NCBI GenBank assembly: GCA_963753615.1
Contig: CAVWCW010000005.1
Location: 186,001-250,000 of the forward strand
Length of the DNA: 64,000 bases
Source: CAVWCW01 sp963753615
Lineage (GTDB): Bacteria; Pseudomonadota; Gammaproteobacteria; Chromatiales; Chromatiaceae
Direction of reading: 5' to 3'
The position numbers and the translations under genes are program-made. Below the pieces are notes generated by a model, which saw only the letters and a list, made by a program, of their open reading frames with translations, searched no databases and had not been told where the DNA came from. Of the stretch, positions 17,488 through 27,486 are shown one piece after another. Position 1 is the first letter of the stretch. Each line of letters starts with the position of its first letter.

Positions 17488-17616
17488 GGCGATGGCTCCT
17501 TTGGCGTGGCTCGAACGGGTTCGCCGGGGCTGGCCCGGAAATCTGTTCCGGAACGCGATCCCCGGTGAGCATCCAAGTTAGAATCCGGTCTCTACCCATT
17601 CTGCCTCGGTTTGCCC

Positions 17617-18465
17617 ATGCTCCCAAGCCGTCTCATTCCCTGCGCCCTGCTGCTGCTCGCCCTGGCCCTGCCCGCCGCCGCCCGGGGCCCGAGCGCGCAA
17701 CCGGACCTGACCGCCACCCTCTGGCTGCAGACCGCCGGTGAATACGCCGCCCTGTCACGCCAGAGCTATCGCCAGGCCCAGGCCCAATTGGGGCCCGCCC
17801 TGCGACACCCGGCCTGGAGCGCGGCCTTGGAACAGCGGAAGCTGCCCAGCCGAAGCTACGCCGAGCTGCCCCCGGCGGTGATCCTGGATCTGGACGAAAC
17901 CGTTTTCGACAACAGCCAGGTGCAGGGCGAGTTCGTCACCGCCGGCGGCTTCGACCCGCAGCTCTGGGACGCCTGGATAGCCCGGGCCGAAGCGGACGCC
18001 CTGCCCGGGGCCCTGGAATTCGCCCGCGCCGCTCACGCGCTGGGCGTCACCCTGGTGTTCGTCACCAATCGCGCCTGCGCCCCGCGCCCCGGCGACGACC
18101 ACCCCTGCCCCCAGGAAGCGGACAGCCTCCGCAATCTGCGGCGTCTGGGCTTCCCCGCTTCGGGCCCGGCCGAGATCCTGATGCGTAACGAGCGACCGCG
18201 TTGGGACCACGAAAAATCCCATCGCCGGCAAGAACTGGCGCGACGATACCGCATCCTGCTATTGATCGGCGACGATCTCGGCGACTTCCTCCCGGGGGTG
18301 CGGGGCATGCCACCGCCGCAGCGCCGGGAGGCGGCGCTGGCCCAGGAGGCGTTCTGGGGCGCGGGCTGGTTCCTGCTGCCGAACCCGGTCTACGGCTCCT
18401 GGCGGCGAGCCCTGGGCGCGAATCCGGAGACCCACCTCCAGGTCCCCGATCCGCCGCTGCCGTGA
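17617..18465 (+). CDS. HAD-type acid phosphatase, e(P4)/class C-like
   Basis: 282 residues from the ATG at 17617 (an upstream TTG at 17611 is possible) with a signal peptide. DLDETVFDN (Asp91, Asp93) is the DxDxT nucleophile motif, VTNRAC is motif II and LLIGDDLGDF is motif III/IV, matching the class C/e(P4) acid phosphatase family. It has no clear lipobox. It would hydrolyse phosphomonoesters in the periplasm. The downstream stretch meets the osmC-like gene convergently 6 bp later. Confidence 0.88.
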   Translation: MLPSRLIPCALLLLALALPAAARGPSAQPDLTATLWLQTAGEYAALSRQSYRQAQAQLGPALRHPAWSAALEQRKLPSRSYAELPPAVILDLDETVFDNSQVQGEFVTAGGFDPQLWDAWIARAEADALPGALEFARAAHALGVTLVFVTNRACAPRPGDDHPCPQEADSLRNLRRLGFPASGPAEILMRNERPRWDHEKSHRRQELARRYRILLLIGDDLGDFLPGVRGMPPPQRREAALAQEAFWGAGWFLLPNPVYGSWRRALGANPETHLQVPDPPLP

Positions 18466-18471
18466 CCGGGG

Positions 18472-18873
18472 CTAGGGTCGCAGCTCGATGTGAAACTCCG
18501 GCGCCTGCATGATGTGGCGCCTGACCGAGCACAACTCCATGGCCCGGGCAATGGCGTCGCGGTAGCGCTCGGGAAAGCCCGCCGGCAGCTCCAGCTCCAG
18601 GGTCATTTGGGTGATGCGCTTTTGCACCGGATCGCGCTCGCAGTGCATGCGCAGCGCCATGCCTTCGGTGGACAGCCCCCGGGCCTGACAAAAGTTCCAG
18701 GCAAAGATCCCGGCGCAGCTGCCGATGGAGGCGAGGAACAGGTCAAAAGGTTCGGGCGCTGAGCCGCAACCGCCGGCGGACTCGGCCTGATCGGTGCGAA
18801 TGCTGAAGCGCCCGATCCGGGCATCCACCAATTTACCGCCGGGAAAACTGATCGCAACGGTTTCCGTGCTCAT
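18472..18873 (-). CDS. OsmC-family peroxidase-like protein
   Basis: 133 residues with the OsmC fold. The two conserved redox cysteines are present: Cys53 (ASIGSCAGIF) and Cys115 (AMELCSVRR). The family includes organic hydroperoxide reductases; the GLSTEGMALRMHCERD segment is typical of the C-terminal subgroup. Convergent with the phosphatase and divergent from the ABC exporter. Confidence 0.88.
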   Translation of the reverse strand: MSTETVAISFPGGKLVDARIGRFSIRTDQAESAGGCGSAPEPFDLFLASIGSCAGIFAWNFCQARGLSTEGMALRMHCERDPVQKRITQMTLELELPAGFPERYRDAIARAMELCSVRRHIMQAPEFHIELRP

Positions 18874-18936
18874 TGGGGCTCCGTCATAATGGTGCTCGAA
18901 TTAATTCGATCATAGCGCCGCCGCCGGAGCACGAAA

Positions 18937-19656
18937 ATGACCCCAGACAGCCCAGCCCGGGATGCCCCGCTGATCCGCCTCGAAGGCGTCAGCCACGGCT
19001 ACCGCGAAGGCACGCGCAGCCACCGGGTGCTGGAGGGCGTGGACCTGGAGGTGGCCCGGGGCCAGGTGCTGGCCCTGCTCGGGCGCAGCGGCTCGGGCAA
19101 GACCACCCTGCTCAACCTGCTGGGCGGCATCGACCAGCCCCAAGCGGGCCGGATCGAGATCGCCGGCCAGCGCATCGACTCCCTGGGCGAACCCGAGCGC
19201 AGCCTGTTCCGGCGCCGCCATATCGGCTTCGTCTACCAGTTCTTCAATCTCATCCCGACCCTCAGCCTGAGCGAGAACCTGGCCCTGCCCCTGGAGCTGA
19301 ACCGGGTGGCGCCCAAGGCGATCGCGGCCCGGGTGGCCGAGCTGCTGGAAGCGGTGGGCCTGGCCGACCGGGCGGACGACTTCCCCGACCGCCTCTCCGG
19401 CGGCGAACAGCAACGGGTGGCGATTGCCCGGGCCCTGGCCCACCGCCCCAAGCTGGTGCTGGCCGACGAGCCCACGGGTAACCTGGACGCGACAACCGGC
19501 GGCCGCATCCTCGAGCTGCTGAGCGGGATCTACCGCAACGAGGACCAGACCCTGGTGCTGGTCACCCACAGCCTGCAGGTGGCCAAACACGCCGACCGGG
19601 TGTTGATGCTCGACCAGGGCCGGCTGGCGCCCCCCAGCGAGGAGATCGCCTGGTGA
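18937..19656 (+). CDS. ABC transporter ATPase, LolD/AttE-like
   Basis: 239 residues. Walker A GRSGSGKTT, the LolD/MacB-type signature LSGGEQQRVAIARAL and Walker B LVLADEPTGNLDA are all intact. GGIDQPQAGRIEI and VYQFFNLIPTLSLSENL fit the LolD/AttE subgroup that pairs with FtsX-type permeases. The permease gene begins inside its stop codon (GTG at 19653). With the following permease and lipocalin-like lipoprotein it forms an AttEFGH-like set, whose substrate is likely a lipid or lipoprotein. Confidence 0.93.
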   Translation: MTPDSPARDAPLIRLEGVSHGYREGTRSHRVLEGVDLEVARGQVLALLGRSGSGKTTLLNLLGGIDQPQAGRIEIAGQRIDSLGEPERSLFRRRHIGFVYQFFNLIPTLSLSENLALPLELNRVAPKAIAARVAELLEAVGLADRADDFPDRLSGGEQQRVAIARALAHRPKLVLADEPTGNLDATTGGRILELLSGIYRNEDQTLVLVTHSLQVAKHADRVLMLDQGRLAPPSEEIAW

Positions 19657-22170
19657 GCGGCTGCCTGCGCCGGGCCGGGTTGCGCTACCTGCTGCGCCAC
19701 CCCTGGCAGACCTGGATGTCGCTGCTGGGCATCGCCCTGGGGGTGGCGGTATTGGTGGCGGTGGATCTGGCCAACCAGAGCGCTGCGCGCTCCTTCGAGC
19801 GCTCCATGGAGCAGCTGCTGGGCCGGTCCAGCCACCAGATTCTGGCCAATGCGGGCGGCATCCCCGAGGCCTTCTACGCCGAGCTGCGGCTGGAGCATGG
19901 CATCCGCACCAGCGCCCCGGTGCTGGAGGGCCACGTGGAGCTGCAGGGCGAGACCTTCAGCCTGCTCGGGGTCGACCCCTTCGCCGAGGCCCCGTTCCGC
20001 CCCTCACCCAAGACCTGCCGGACGGCAGCCTGCGCCGCCTGCTCACCGAACCCGGCAGCCTGCTGATCGCGCGGCGCAGCGCCGAGCGCCTCGGCCTGGC
20101 CTCGGGGGACCGGGTGGAACTGCTGGCCGACGGCCGCGGCCAGGCCGGCAGAGATCATCGGCCTGCTCGACGGCGAGAACCCGGCCGCCCTCGACGGCCT
20201 GCTGCTGGCCGACATCGCCGGCGCCCAGGAGCTGCTCGGCCGCTCGGGCCGGCTCGACCGCATCGACCTGATCCTGCCCCCCGAGGCGGCCGCCGCCCTG
20301 GCCGAGCGCCTGCCCCCGGCCCTGCGCCTGGAGCCCGCCGCCGGGCGCACCGCCGCCAGCCTGCAGCTGAGCCGGGCCTTCCGCATCAACCTCAGCGCCA
20401 TGAGCCTGCTGGCGCTGCTGGTGGGCAGCCTGCTGATCTACAACACCATGACCTTCTCGGTGCTGCAGCGCCGGCCCCTGCTGGCGGACCTGCGGGTGCT
20501 CGGGGTGACCCGGGCCGAGCTGTTTCGCCTGGTGCTGGGCGAGGCCCTGCTGCTGGGCCTGGCCGGCACCCTGCTCGGCGTGCTGCTCGGCATCGTCCTG
20601 GCGCCAGGGCCTGCTCGGGCTGGTGACCCGCACCATCAACGACCTCTACTATGTGCTCAATGTCAGCCAGCTGCTGATCCAGCCCCTGATCCTGCTCAAA
20701 GGCGTTGCCCTGGGCCTGGGCGCCAGCCTGATCGCCGCCCTGGGGCCGGCCCTGGAGGCCGCCCGCACCCAGCCCACGGCGGCCCAGCGCCGCTCCCTGA
20801 TCGAACACCGTGCGCACCGGGCCGCGCCCTGGCTGCTGGCCCTGGGCCTGGGCCTGGGCGCCGCCGGCTGGCTGCTGGCCCAGCTGCCGAGCCGGGACCT
20901 GATCCTCGGCTTCGGCGCCCTGTTCCTGATCATCATCGGCTACACCCTGCTGGTACCCGCCCTGGTGCTATTGCTCACCCGCCTGCTCCTGCCCGCCTGC
21001 CGAGTCCTGTTCGGCGTCATCGGCGGCCTGGCGGTGCGCGGCATCGACCGCGGCCTGAGCCGCTCCGGGCTGGCGGTGGCGGCCCTCAGCGTCGCGGTGG
21101 CCGCCACCGTGGGCATGGGGGTGCTGGTCACCAGCTTCCGCGCCAATGTGGCCGACTGGCTGGGCCAGACCCTGCAGGGCGACCTCTATATCTCCGCCCC
21201 GCATTCCGTCTCCAGCCGCGCCGACGGCCTGCTCGACCCCGAAGTGCGGCAGCGCCTGCAGGGCCTGCCCGGCATCGCCGAGCTCAGCACCGGGCGCCGC
21301 CTGGAGGTCGAGACCGAGCGCGGCCCGGTGGCCCTGCTCGCCATTGGCCTGGCCAGCCGCAGCCACCGCGGCTTCAGTCTGGTGGGCGAACCGCCGCCCG
21401 GCCTCTGGGACGGCTTTGCCGCCGGCGAACTGCTGCTGATCTCCGAGCCCTACGCCTACCACCAGGGACTGAAGGTCGGCGACCCGCTGCAACTCTACAG
21501 CGCCGACGGGCCGCGCCAATTTCGGGTCGGCGCCGTGTTCCGCGACTTCGGCAGCGACCGCGGCCTGCTGGTGATGGCGGGCGACGTTTTCGCCCGCTAT
21601 TGGCACGACCCGGGCATCTCCGCCATCGGCCTGTTCCTCGAGCCCGGGGCCGACCTCGACCAGGTCCAGGCCGGCGTACGCGCCGCCCTGGCCGGCCTGC
21701 CCCAGGGCGCCCGGGTGCGTTCCAACCGGGAGATCCGCGCCCACTCCCTGGAGATCTTCGACCGCACCTTCACCGTCACCCGGGTGCTGCGGCTGCTGGC
21801 GGTGCTGGTGGCCTTCGTCGGCATCTTCAGCGCCCTGATGGCCATGCTTCTGGAGCAGGGCCGGGAGCGCGCCATACTGCGCGCCACCGGCGTCACCCGC
21901 GGCCAACTGCTGGGCCTGGTGAGCCTGCAAACCGGCCTCATGGGGCTGATGGCCGGCCTGCTCGCCCTGCCCCTGGGCCTGGTCATGGGCCGGGTGCTGA
22001 TTCAGGTCATCAACCTGCGCTCCTTCGGCTGGAGCCTGCAGCCGCTGACCCCGCCCGGGGTATTCGCCGACGCCCTGCTGCTGGCCCTGGCCGCCGCCCT
22101 GCTCGCCGGGCTGCTGCCGGCCTGGCGCAGCATGCGCATCGAGCCGGCCGCCGCGCTGCGGGAGGAATGA
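19653..22170 (+). pseudogene. Large FtsX-type permease, AttF/AttG-like (three frameshifts in this sequence)
   Basis: The coding signal is continuous from the GTG at 19653 to the stop at 22168-22170 but jumps frame three times: near 20010-20015, near 20145-20151 and near 20600-20607. Joined, it yields a permease of about 840 residues with an N-terminal anchor (LGIALGVAVLVAVDL), an FtsX block from SAMSLLALLVGSLLIYN to the VTRTINDLYYVLN stretch, and a second FtsX block after FTVTRVLRLLAVLVAFVGIF. Two FtsX halves match an AttF-AttG fusion. The reading frame is otherwise uninterrupted and stop-free, so single-base errors in GC-rich runs are as likely as decay. It feeds the lipocalin-like lipoprotein by a 4-bp overlap. 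Confidence 0.8.
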
Positions 22171-23296
22171 GCATGCGCCTGCGGAACCTCCTGATGCTCA
22201 TCGCCCTGCCGGCCGCCCTGGTCACGGCCTGCGGCCCGGACCCCGAGCCGACGCAAGCCACCCGGCTCGGCGCCGCCCTCGGCGGCGAGCCCGATGCCGG
22301 CTACGCCCGCGCCCTGACGCCGAGGGAATTCCAGTTTCCCGCCGATCACGGCGCCCACCCCGACTTCCGCAACGAGTGGTGGTACCTCACCGGCAACCTG
22401 GCCGCTCCGGACGGCCGACGCTTCGGCTACCAGTTCACCCTGTTCCGCATCGCCCTGAGCCCGGAGATGCCCCCCGCGGGACTCCGCCTGGGCCAGCCGC
22501 CAGGTCTGGATGGGACACGCCGCCGTTACCGATATCGGCAATCGCCGCCACCGGTCCGACGAGCGCTTCGCCCGCGGCGCCCTCGGCCTGGCCGGCGCCG
22601 CAGGCAGCCCCGCTGCGGGTCTGGCTGGAGGACTGGCAGCTCAGCGCCCCTGGCGACGGCCGGCCCTGGCAGGTCGAATTCGCCACCGAAGACTTCGCCC
22701 TCCAGCTCGACCTGGACCCGCTCAAGCCCCCGGTGCTCCAGGGCGACCAGGGCCTGAGCCAAAAGAGCGCCAGCCCGGGCAACGCCTCCTACTACTACTC
22801 CCTGCCCCGCCTCGCCAGCAGCGGCCGGCTGACGCTGGGCGGCGAGACGGTCCCGGTCGACCGGCCTGTCAGCTGGCTCGACCGGGAATGGAGCACCAGC
22901 GCCCTCGGCCCCGACCAGGCCGGCTGGGACTGGTTCGCCATCCAACTCGAAGACGGCCGCGACCTGATGTACTACCAACTCCGGCGCAAGGACGGCAGCG
23001 CCGACCCACACAGCGGGGGCAGTCTGAGCGGGGCGGACGGCACCCTGCTTCGTCTCCGCGCAGCGGATGTGGAGCTAGTACCCACCGAATGGTGGACCAG
23101 CCCCGAGGGAAGCCGCTATCCCATCGGCTGGGAGCTGGCCCTGGCGCCGACCGGGGAACGCTGGCGGGTGCGGGCGGTAGTTGAGGACCAGTTGATGGCG
23201 ATGACCGTGCGCTATTGGGAAGGGGCGATCGAGGTGGTTGACTCCGCAACGGGAGCCTTGCTGGGTCGCGGCTATTTAGAGCTGGCGGGGTATTGA
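22167..23296 (+). pseudogene. AttH/CrtC-like lipocalin-fold lipoprotein (two frameshifts in this sequence)
   Basis: It starts at the ATG overlapping the permease stop (ATGA), with GGAGG at 22161. The signal peptide ends VTAC, a lipobox. The AttH/carotenoid 1,2-hydratase-like hallmarks are visible across frames: PDFRNEWWYLTGNL, WASRQVWMGHAAVTD, SLPRLASSGRLTLGG, VSWLDREWSTSALG and DWFAIQLEDGRDLMYYQLR. Frame changes fall near 22466-22475 (a C6 run) and 22596-22612. Members bind a lipid-like ligand in the periplasm; here it would be the substrate-facing partner of the exporter. The indels in homopolymer-like runs suggest sequencing error. Confidence 0.78.
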
Positions 23297-23395
23297 AACC
23301 AGCGATTCAAGTTCGCGCGACAGCGCCAACTTTCCCCGCCACCTTCGCTATCGTATCCTTGTACCCAGGCTAACCCTCCCCCAAAGAAGCCCGAT

Positions 23396-23566
23396 ATGGA
23401 CATCAAGACCACCCTCCGACCCGGCGAAAACGGCACCAAGGCCCTGCTGCGACAGTACGGTGACCAGCTGGTGTGCGTGCGCTGCCTTCGCAGTCATGGG
23501 CCACACCACCTTTGCCGGATTCGTGAAAATGAAGCATCAAAAACTAGAAACCGTGTCCCCTATTGA
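23396..23566 (+). pseudogene. Truncated small gene disrupted by a REP-bearing insertion
   Basis: A 56-residue frame beginning MDIKTTLRPGENGTKALLRQ with YGDQLVCVRC. This start matches a small conserved gammaproteobacterial protein family that I recall with a MDIKT-LKPG-NGTK-L-YGD-LVCVRYRYD start. After VCVR the sequence leaves the family and runs into AT-richer, repeat-like DNA, which suggests the gene was cut by the element to its right. Too short to be certain. Confidence 0.4.
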
Positions 23567-23798
23567 TCCGTGGAATTACGGTGACACTTTACCATTTCAC
23601 GGTACTTTACCATTTGCACTATTTCCCAGCTGTGCTGGGCTCAGCGCATGGCTCGACTTCCAAGGATTATGAATCAAAGGAGCCAGGCTCGAATTTATAT
23701 TCGCCCCTCCAGGACTTTAGCCCGCGAGATCCCTGAGTCACCATCAGAAAAAGGTCGAGCCTAGCCCCTTTAACGTGCCAATAGATCATTCAAGGATT
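23567..23798. other. AT-richer intergenic DNA with RAYT/REP-like features
   Basis: No gene is supported. It contains a REPIN-like hairpin (23675-23774) and a tract resembling sequence next to REP-associated tyrosine transposases (ggaattacggtgacactt). Confidence 0.4.
23675..23774. repeat. REPIN-like hairpin, left of the DUF1772 gene
   Basis: Two inverted REP arms about 50 bp apart: AAAGGAGCCAGGCTCGAAT and, downstream, GTCGAGCCTAGCCCCTTT, which is close to its reverse complement. The same pair recurs at 24328-24425. Confidence 0.75.
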
Positions 23799-24305
23799 AT
23801 GACGGAAACAATAGGGCTTTTTCAGGTTTCTCTGACCCTTGCGACGTTTTTGTGTTCCCTCGTCGCGGGCTTCCTATTTTCTTTTGCGGTTGTGGTAATG
23901 GCTGGCATTAGAAATTTAGACAACAGGGAGTTTATCCGAGCGTTTCAGGCGATGGATGGGGTTATCCAGAATAATCAACCGATCTTTATAGTGGTCTGGC
24001 TCGGGTCAGTTATAGCTTTGATTATCGCTAGTGTGCTTAGCATCGGACACTTAGATGCAATCGGACGTTGGCTCCTAATCGTCTCGACACTCACCTATCT
24101 GCTCGGTGTTCAATTGCCGACATTCACCATCAATATCCCTCTAAACAACAGACTCCAATCTCTGAATGTCGATACTATCGATGAACCCGCACAAGCAAGA
24201 GCTCGTGAGGCTTTCGAGGGACGCTGGAACCGCTGGAACGCAGTTCGGGCGGTTCTATCGTGTCTAGTATCTGTTCTGTTGATAGTCTTGGTATTTAGAT
24301 ATTAA
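23799..24305 (+). CDS. DUF1772-type (anthrone oxygenase-like) membrane protein
   Basis: 168 residues from the ATG at 23799 with AAGGATT just upstream. Four hydrophobic segments are seen: LTLATFLCSLVAGFLFSFAV, IFIVVWLGSVIALIIAS, WLLIVSTLTYLLGVQL and RAVLSCLVSVLLIVLVF. PTFTINIPLNNRL and ARAREAFEGRWNRWNAVRAV fit the DUF1772 pattern. Function is unknown. The gene is AT-richer than its surroundings and lies exactly between two REPIN-like hairpins, so it looks like a transferred cassette. Confidence 0.75.
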   Translation: MTETIGLFQVSLTLATFLCSLVAGFLFSFAVVVMAGIRNLDNREFIRAFQAMDGVIQNNQPIFIVVWLGSVIALIIASVLSIGHLDAIGRWLLIVSTLTYLLGVQLPTFTINIPLNNRLQSLNVDTIDEPAQARAREAFEGRWNRWNAVRAVLSCLVSVLLIVLVFRY

Positions 24306-24327
24306 TGGGCACATTGATGAATCGTCG

Positions 24328-24425
24328 AATTAAAGGGGCCTGGCTCGAATAAATTTTTGCCTATCCGGAACACCGAAGTACGCAGTTCCTCTGGCATCAA
24401 AAAAATCGAACCTGGCCCCTCTAAC
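24328..24425. repeat. REPIN-like hairpin, right of the DUF1772 gene
   Basis: TAAAGGGGCCTGGCTCGAAT and the inverted arm TCGAACCTGGCCCCTCTAAC, same order and spacing as at 23675-23774. Confidence 0.75.
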
Positions 24426-24486
24426 TTCCTTTAACTTCTATCGCAAGATCAAGGCGCTGAAGGCGTCTAAACCCAATATCGAGTCG

Positions 24487-26661
24487 TTACTTGATGAAGA
24501 GCATCTCGCGATATTTCGGCAGCGGCCATTGCTCGTCGGCGAGTTCGGCCTCCAATGCATCGGCGTGCACCCGTACCTGATCCATCAGGGGACGGAGCGT
24601 TTTTGCACAGTACTGCATGTGTTCGTCGGTGGAGTCGAAATCTTCAAGCGCGAACGCTGAACTCAGTTCGGCGACCTTCGCGATCATGGCGTTGGCGCTT
24701 TCCGCGATCGTCTTGGCGACAGAACGATCCAGATCGATACCCATTGCACCGATCGCGGCGTCGGTGTCGGCGAGCTCAGCCAGATAGCGCATTGCAGCGG
24801 GATAGATGATGGTTTTCGCCATTTCGATGACCAGCTTTGCCTCCACTGCGATCGACATGATGTAGATCTCGGTGTAGACCTCGTAGCGACTCTGCAGCTC
24901 GACCGGAGACAATACGTCCGTGCTTTCGAACAGTTGCCTGACCGCATCGTCATTGAGGTAGGGGAGGGCATCTGCCGTTGTGGGGAGATTCAAAAGCCCA
25001 CGTTCCTCTACAGCTTCTTTGTGCCATTCGGGCGAGTAGCCATCGCCACCGAAGATGACGGCACTGTGCTCCTTCATCAGCTGCTTCAGCACGGCGATTA
25101 CGGCAGCCGGCTGCGGGCCACCATTGGCCAGTTCCGCCTCCAGTTTCTCCGCAACCCAATTCAGCGAATCGGCCAGGATGGTATTCATCGCGATCAGCGG
25201 GCCGGAAACGGATTGATTCGAGCCTACGGCGCGAAACTCGAAGCGGTTGCCGGTAAAAGCGAAAGGCGACGTGCGGTTGCGGTCGCCCGAGTCCTTCGCA
25301 AACGGAATGATCTGTGACAAGCCTAGATCCATGATGCCGCCGGTGCCGATGCCGTCCAGTTTGCCTTCTTTGATCTGTTCGAAAATCTGCTCGATCTCAC
25401 TACCGAGGTAGACCGACAGAATGGCCGGGGGCGCCTCGTTGGCACCCAGGCGGTGGTCATTGCCGGCCGAGGCGATAACTGCCCGCAGCAGCGGTCCGTA
25501 GCGGTGAACGCCGCGGATTACAGCGCCGCAGAACAGGAGGAAGTTGAGGTTCTCATGCGGGGTGTCGCCGGGATCGAGCAGGTTTCCCTGCGTCGAATTG
25601 CCGATCGACCAGTTGACGTGCTTGCCTGAACCATTGATACCGGCAAAGGGCTTTTCGTGCAGCAGGCAGACGAATCCATGCTTCCTGGCCGTGTTCTTCA
25701 GTACGGTCATCAGCATTTGCTGGTGATCCGCAGCCACGTTGGCAGCCTCGAAGTAAGGAGCGATCTCGAACTGGCCAGGCGCGACTTCATTGTGCCGGGT
25801 CTTGGCAGGTATGCCGAGGCGGTAAAGGGCCTCTTCGACTGCCTCCATGTACACCTGCACGCGCTCGGGGATAGCACCGAAGTAATGGTCATCGAATTCC
25901 TGGCCCTTGGGCGACGGCGCACCGAACAGCGTGCGCCCAGCGAGCAACAGATCGGGACGGAGGTTGGCGAATTTCGCATCGACCAGAAAGTACTCTTGTT
26001 CCGCGCCGCAGCTCGAATTCAGCGGCGCCACCTCGGTCTCGCCCATTAACTTGAGTACCTTGGTCCCGGCCTCGTTCATGGCGGCATTAGAGCGCAGCAA
26101 AGGCACCTTCTTGTCCAGCGCTTCCCCGGTCCAGGATACGAACACCGAGGGTATACAGAGCGTTGCCCCGTTCTCGGTGTCAAGGATGAAGGCCGGGCTG
26201 GTCGGGTCCCAGAAGGTGTATCCGCGGGCCGCGTTGGTTTGTCGAATACCGCCGTTTGGGAAAGAGGAGCCGTCCGGCTCGCCCTTGGTCAGTAGGCTGC
26301 CGTTGAATTCTGTGATCGCCTTGCCGCTGGCATCGGTCACGATGAAGCTATCGTGCTTTTCTGCCGAAGCGCCGGTGAGCGGGTAGAACACATGGGCGAA
26401 ATAGTCGGCACCCTTGGACAGAGCCCAGGTCTTCATCGCCGCCGCCACATCATCGGCGACTTCGGGAGCCAGTGCCGCGCCTGTTTCCATGGTCGTCTTC
26501 ATTGCCTTGAAAGCGGACTTCGACAGGGCCTCTTCCATCTTGATCAGCGTGAAGACGTCAGTGGCCCAGATATTCTCCAGAGACTCCGGTTTCTTTACGG
26601 CTACGGGGGCGCCGGTGGTGATTTCAAAAACGGCATGGGAACGCGGTGCGCTTTGGCTCAT
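24487..26661 (-). CDS. Glutamine synthetase type III
   Basis: 724 residues from the ATG at 26661, preceded by AGG; an upstream GTG would add a basic, non-conserved tail. The protein is GSIII-like by length and motifs: NGGIRQTNAARGYTFWDPTS, GAEQEYFLVD (metal-binding Glu), RHNEVAPGQFEIAP, HEKPFAGINGSGKHVNWS, GNDHRLGANEAPPAILSVYLG and NRTSPFAFTGNRFEFRAVGSNQSVSGP. The enzyme makes glutamine from glutamate, ammonium and ATP in the cytoplasm. It stands alone, without PII or an ammonium transporter, in a repeat-rich stretch, which could mean acquisition by transfer. Residues at the active site appear intact. Confidence 0.95.
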   Translation of the reverse strand: MSQSAPRSHAVFEITTGAPVAVKKPESLENIWATDVFTLIKMEEALSKSAFKAMKTTMETGAALAPEVADDVAAAMKTWALSKGADYFAHVFYPLTGASAEKHDSFIVTDASGKAITEFNGSLLTKGEPDGSSFPNGGIRQTNAARGYTFWDPTSPAFILDTENGATLCIPSVFVSWTGEALDKKVPLLRSNAAMNEAGTKVLKLMGETEVAPLNSSCGAEQEYFLVDAKFANLRPDLLLAGRTLFGAPSPKGQEFDDHYFGAIPERVQVYMEAVEEALYRLGIPAKTRHNEVAPGQFEIAPYFEAANVAADHQQMLMTVLKNTARKHGFVCLLHEKPFAGINGSGKHVNWSIGNSTQGNLLDPGDTPHENLNFLLFCGAVIRGVHRYGPLLRAVIASAGNDHRLGANEAPPAILSVYLGSEIEQIFEQIKEGKLDGIGTGGIMDLGLSQIIPFAKDSGDRNRTSPFAFTGNRFEFRAVGSNQSVSGPLIAMNTILADSLNWVAEKLEAELANGGPQPAAVIAVLKQLMKEHSAVIFGGDGYSPEWHKEAVEERGLLNLPTTADALPYLNDDAVRQLFESTDVLSPVELQSRYEVYTEIYIMSIAVEAKLVIEMAKTIIYPAAMRYLAELADTDAAIGAMGIDLDRSVAKTIAESANAMIAKVAELSSAFALEDFDSTDEHMQYCAKTLRPLMDQVRVHADALEAELADEQWPLPKYREMLFIK

Positions 26662-27027
26662 TGGTATAACCTCGAGTTTTGTGAGATCCACCCGCAAACG
26701 GAACACTAGCGCCCGCTTGCTGGAATGTGTGTTCAGCGCAGGTTTACGACGATATCGTAGGGCGACGTGCTGATCAGCAACAATCCTTTCGCACATTCAC
26801 GCTGGTCGAGCCATCTGAGCAGTTTTCGTGCCGACCTTGGAACAAGGGGCGTCGTCAACTAGTGTGGAGGCGGTTGGGCTGGCCGACTGAGGTGCGCAAC
26901 CACGGCACGGCAGGGCTTGTCGGCGCAGGAAAATCGGGCCGCCGTCGTAAAGGGCTCGTGCTGGAGAAAGCAACTGCCCGCCCTGCTAAGGTGCGTGCCT
27001 CGCACGGTTTTCGTGCGAATCAAAGGC

Positions 27028-27060
27028 GAATCAAACGGGCCAAGCTCAATTTCATTTCGC
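27028..27060 (+). repeat. Solitary REP-like arm
   Basis: GAATCAAACGGGCCAAGCTC resembles the left arm of the REPIN-like hairpins (GAATCAAAGGAGCCAGGCTC at 23671); no inverted partner is seen. Confidence 0.5.
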
Positions 27061-27400
27061 GCACGACCAGGACAATATAATACAGCCGACGAATTAAACC
27101 CTAGAATTGAAAGCTGCTATGAGCCAATCACGGAGGACACCTATATCGTTGGGAAAGGGCGCGTCGGTAACCTTTCTCAGCAGCAAAAAATGAGCGCCAT
27201 GCTGCACAAAAAGAAAATAGCCTCTTTATTTAGGCGGATTCTTAGTAACAAGTGACAACCCCGCCCTGAGGTATGCAGTCAACGGAAAAAACACAGGGAC
27301 CGGGCTTAAAACCACGGTGGAGAGCCCGACTTGATCCGTTCTTTAGAAAGGACGCTGAGTTTCCTTTATAGCGTCCCCGCATTTTGACCGCATTCGGCTA

Positions 27401-27486
27401 AGGAGACGCTGAAAAAGGCCTTCCCTGGCATTTCTCGGCAAGGCATCCTGCCCTGCGCGGGAAACGCGATTAAATCAGCGTTTACC
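27401..27486 (-). repeat. MITE-like repeat C, copy 3 (internally deleted, reverse orientation)
   Basis: Both inverted ends are present (GGAGACGCTGAAAAAGGCC and, at the other end, TCAGCGTTT), separated by about 85 bp. The middle of the 152-bp element is missing compared with copy 2. Confidence 0.75.

Noticed and set aside
26917..27255. 112-residue frame upstream of the lipoprotein gene
   Set aside because: It runs over a REP-like arm and lacks a recognisable domain.
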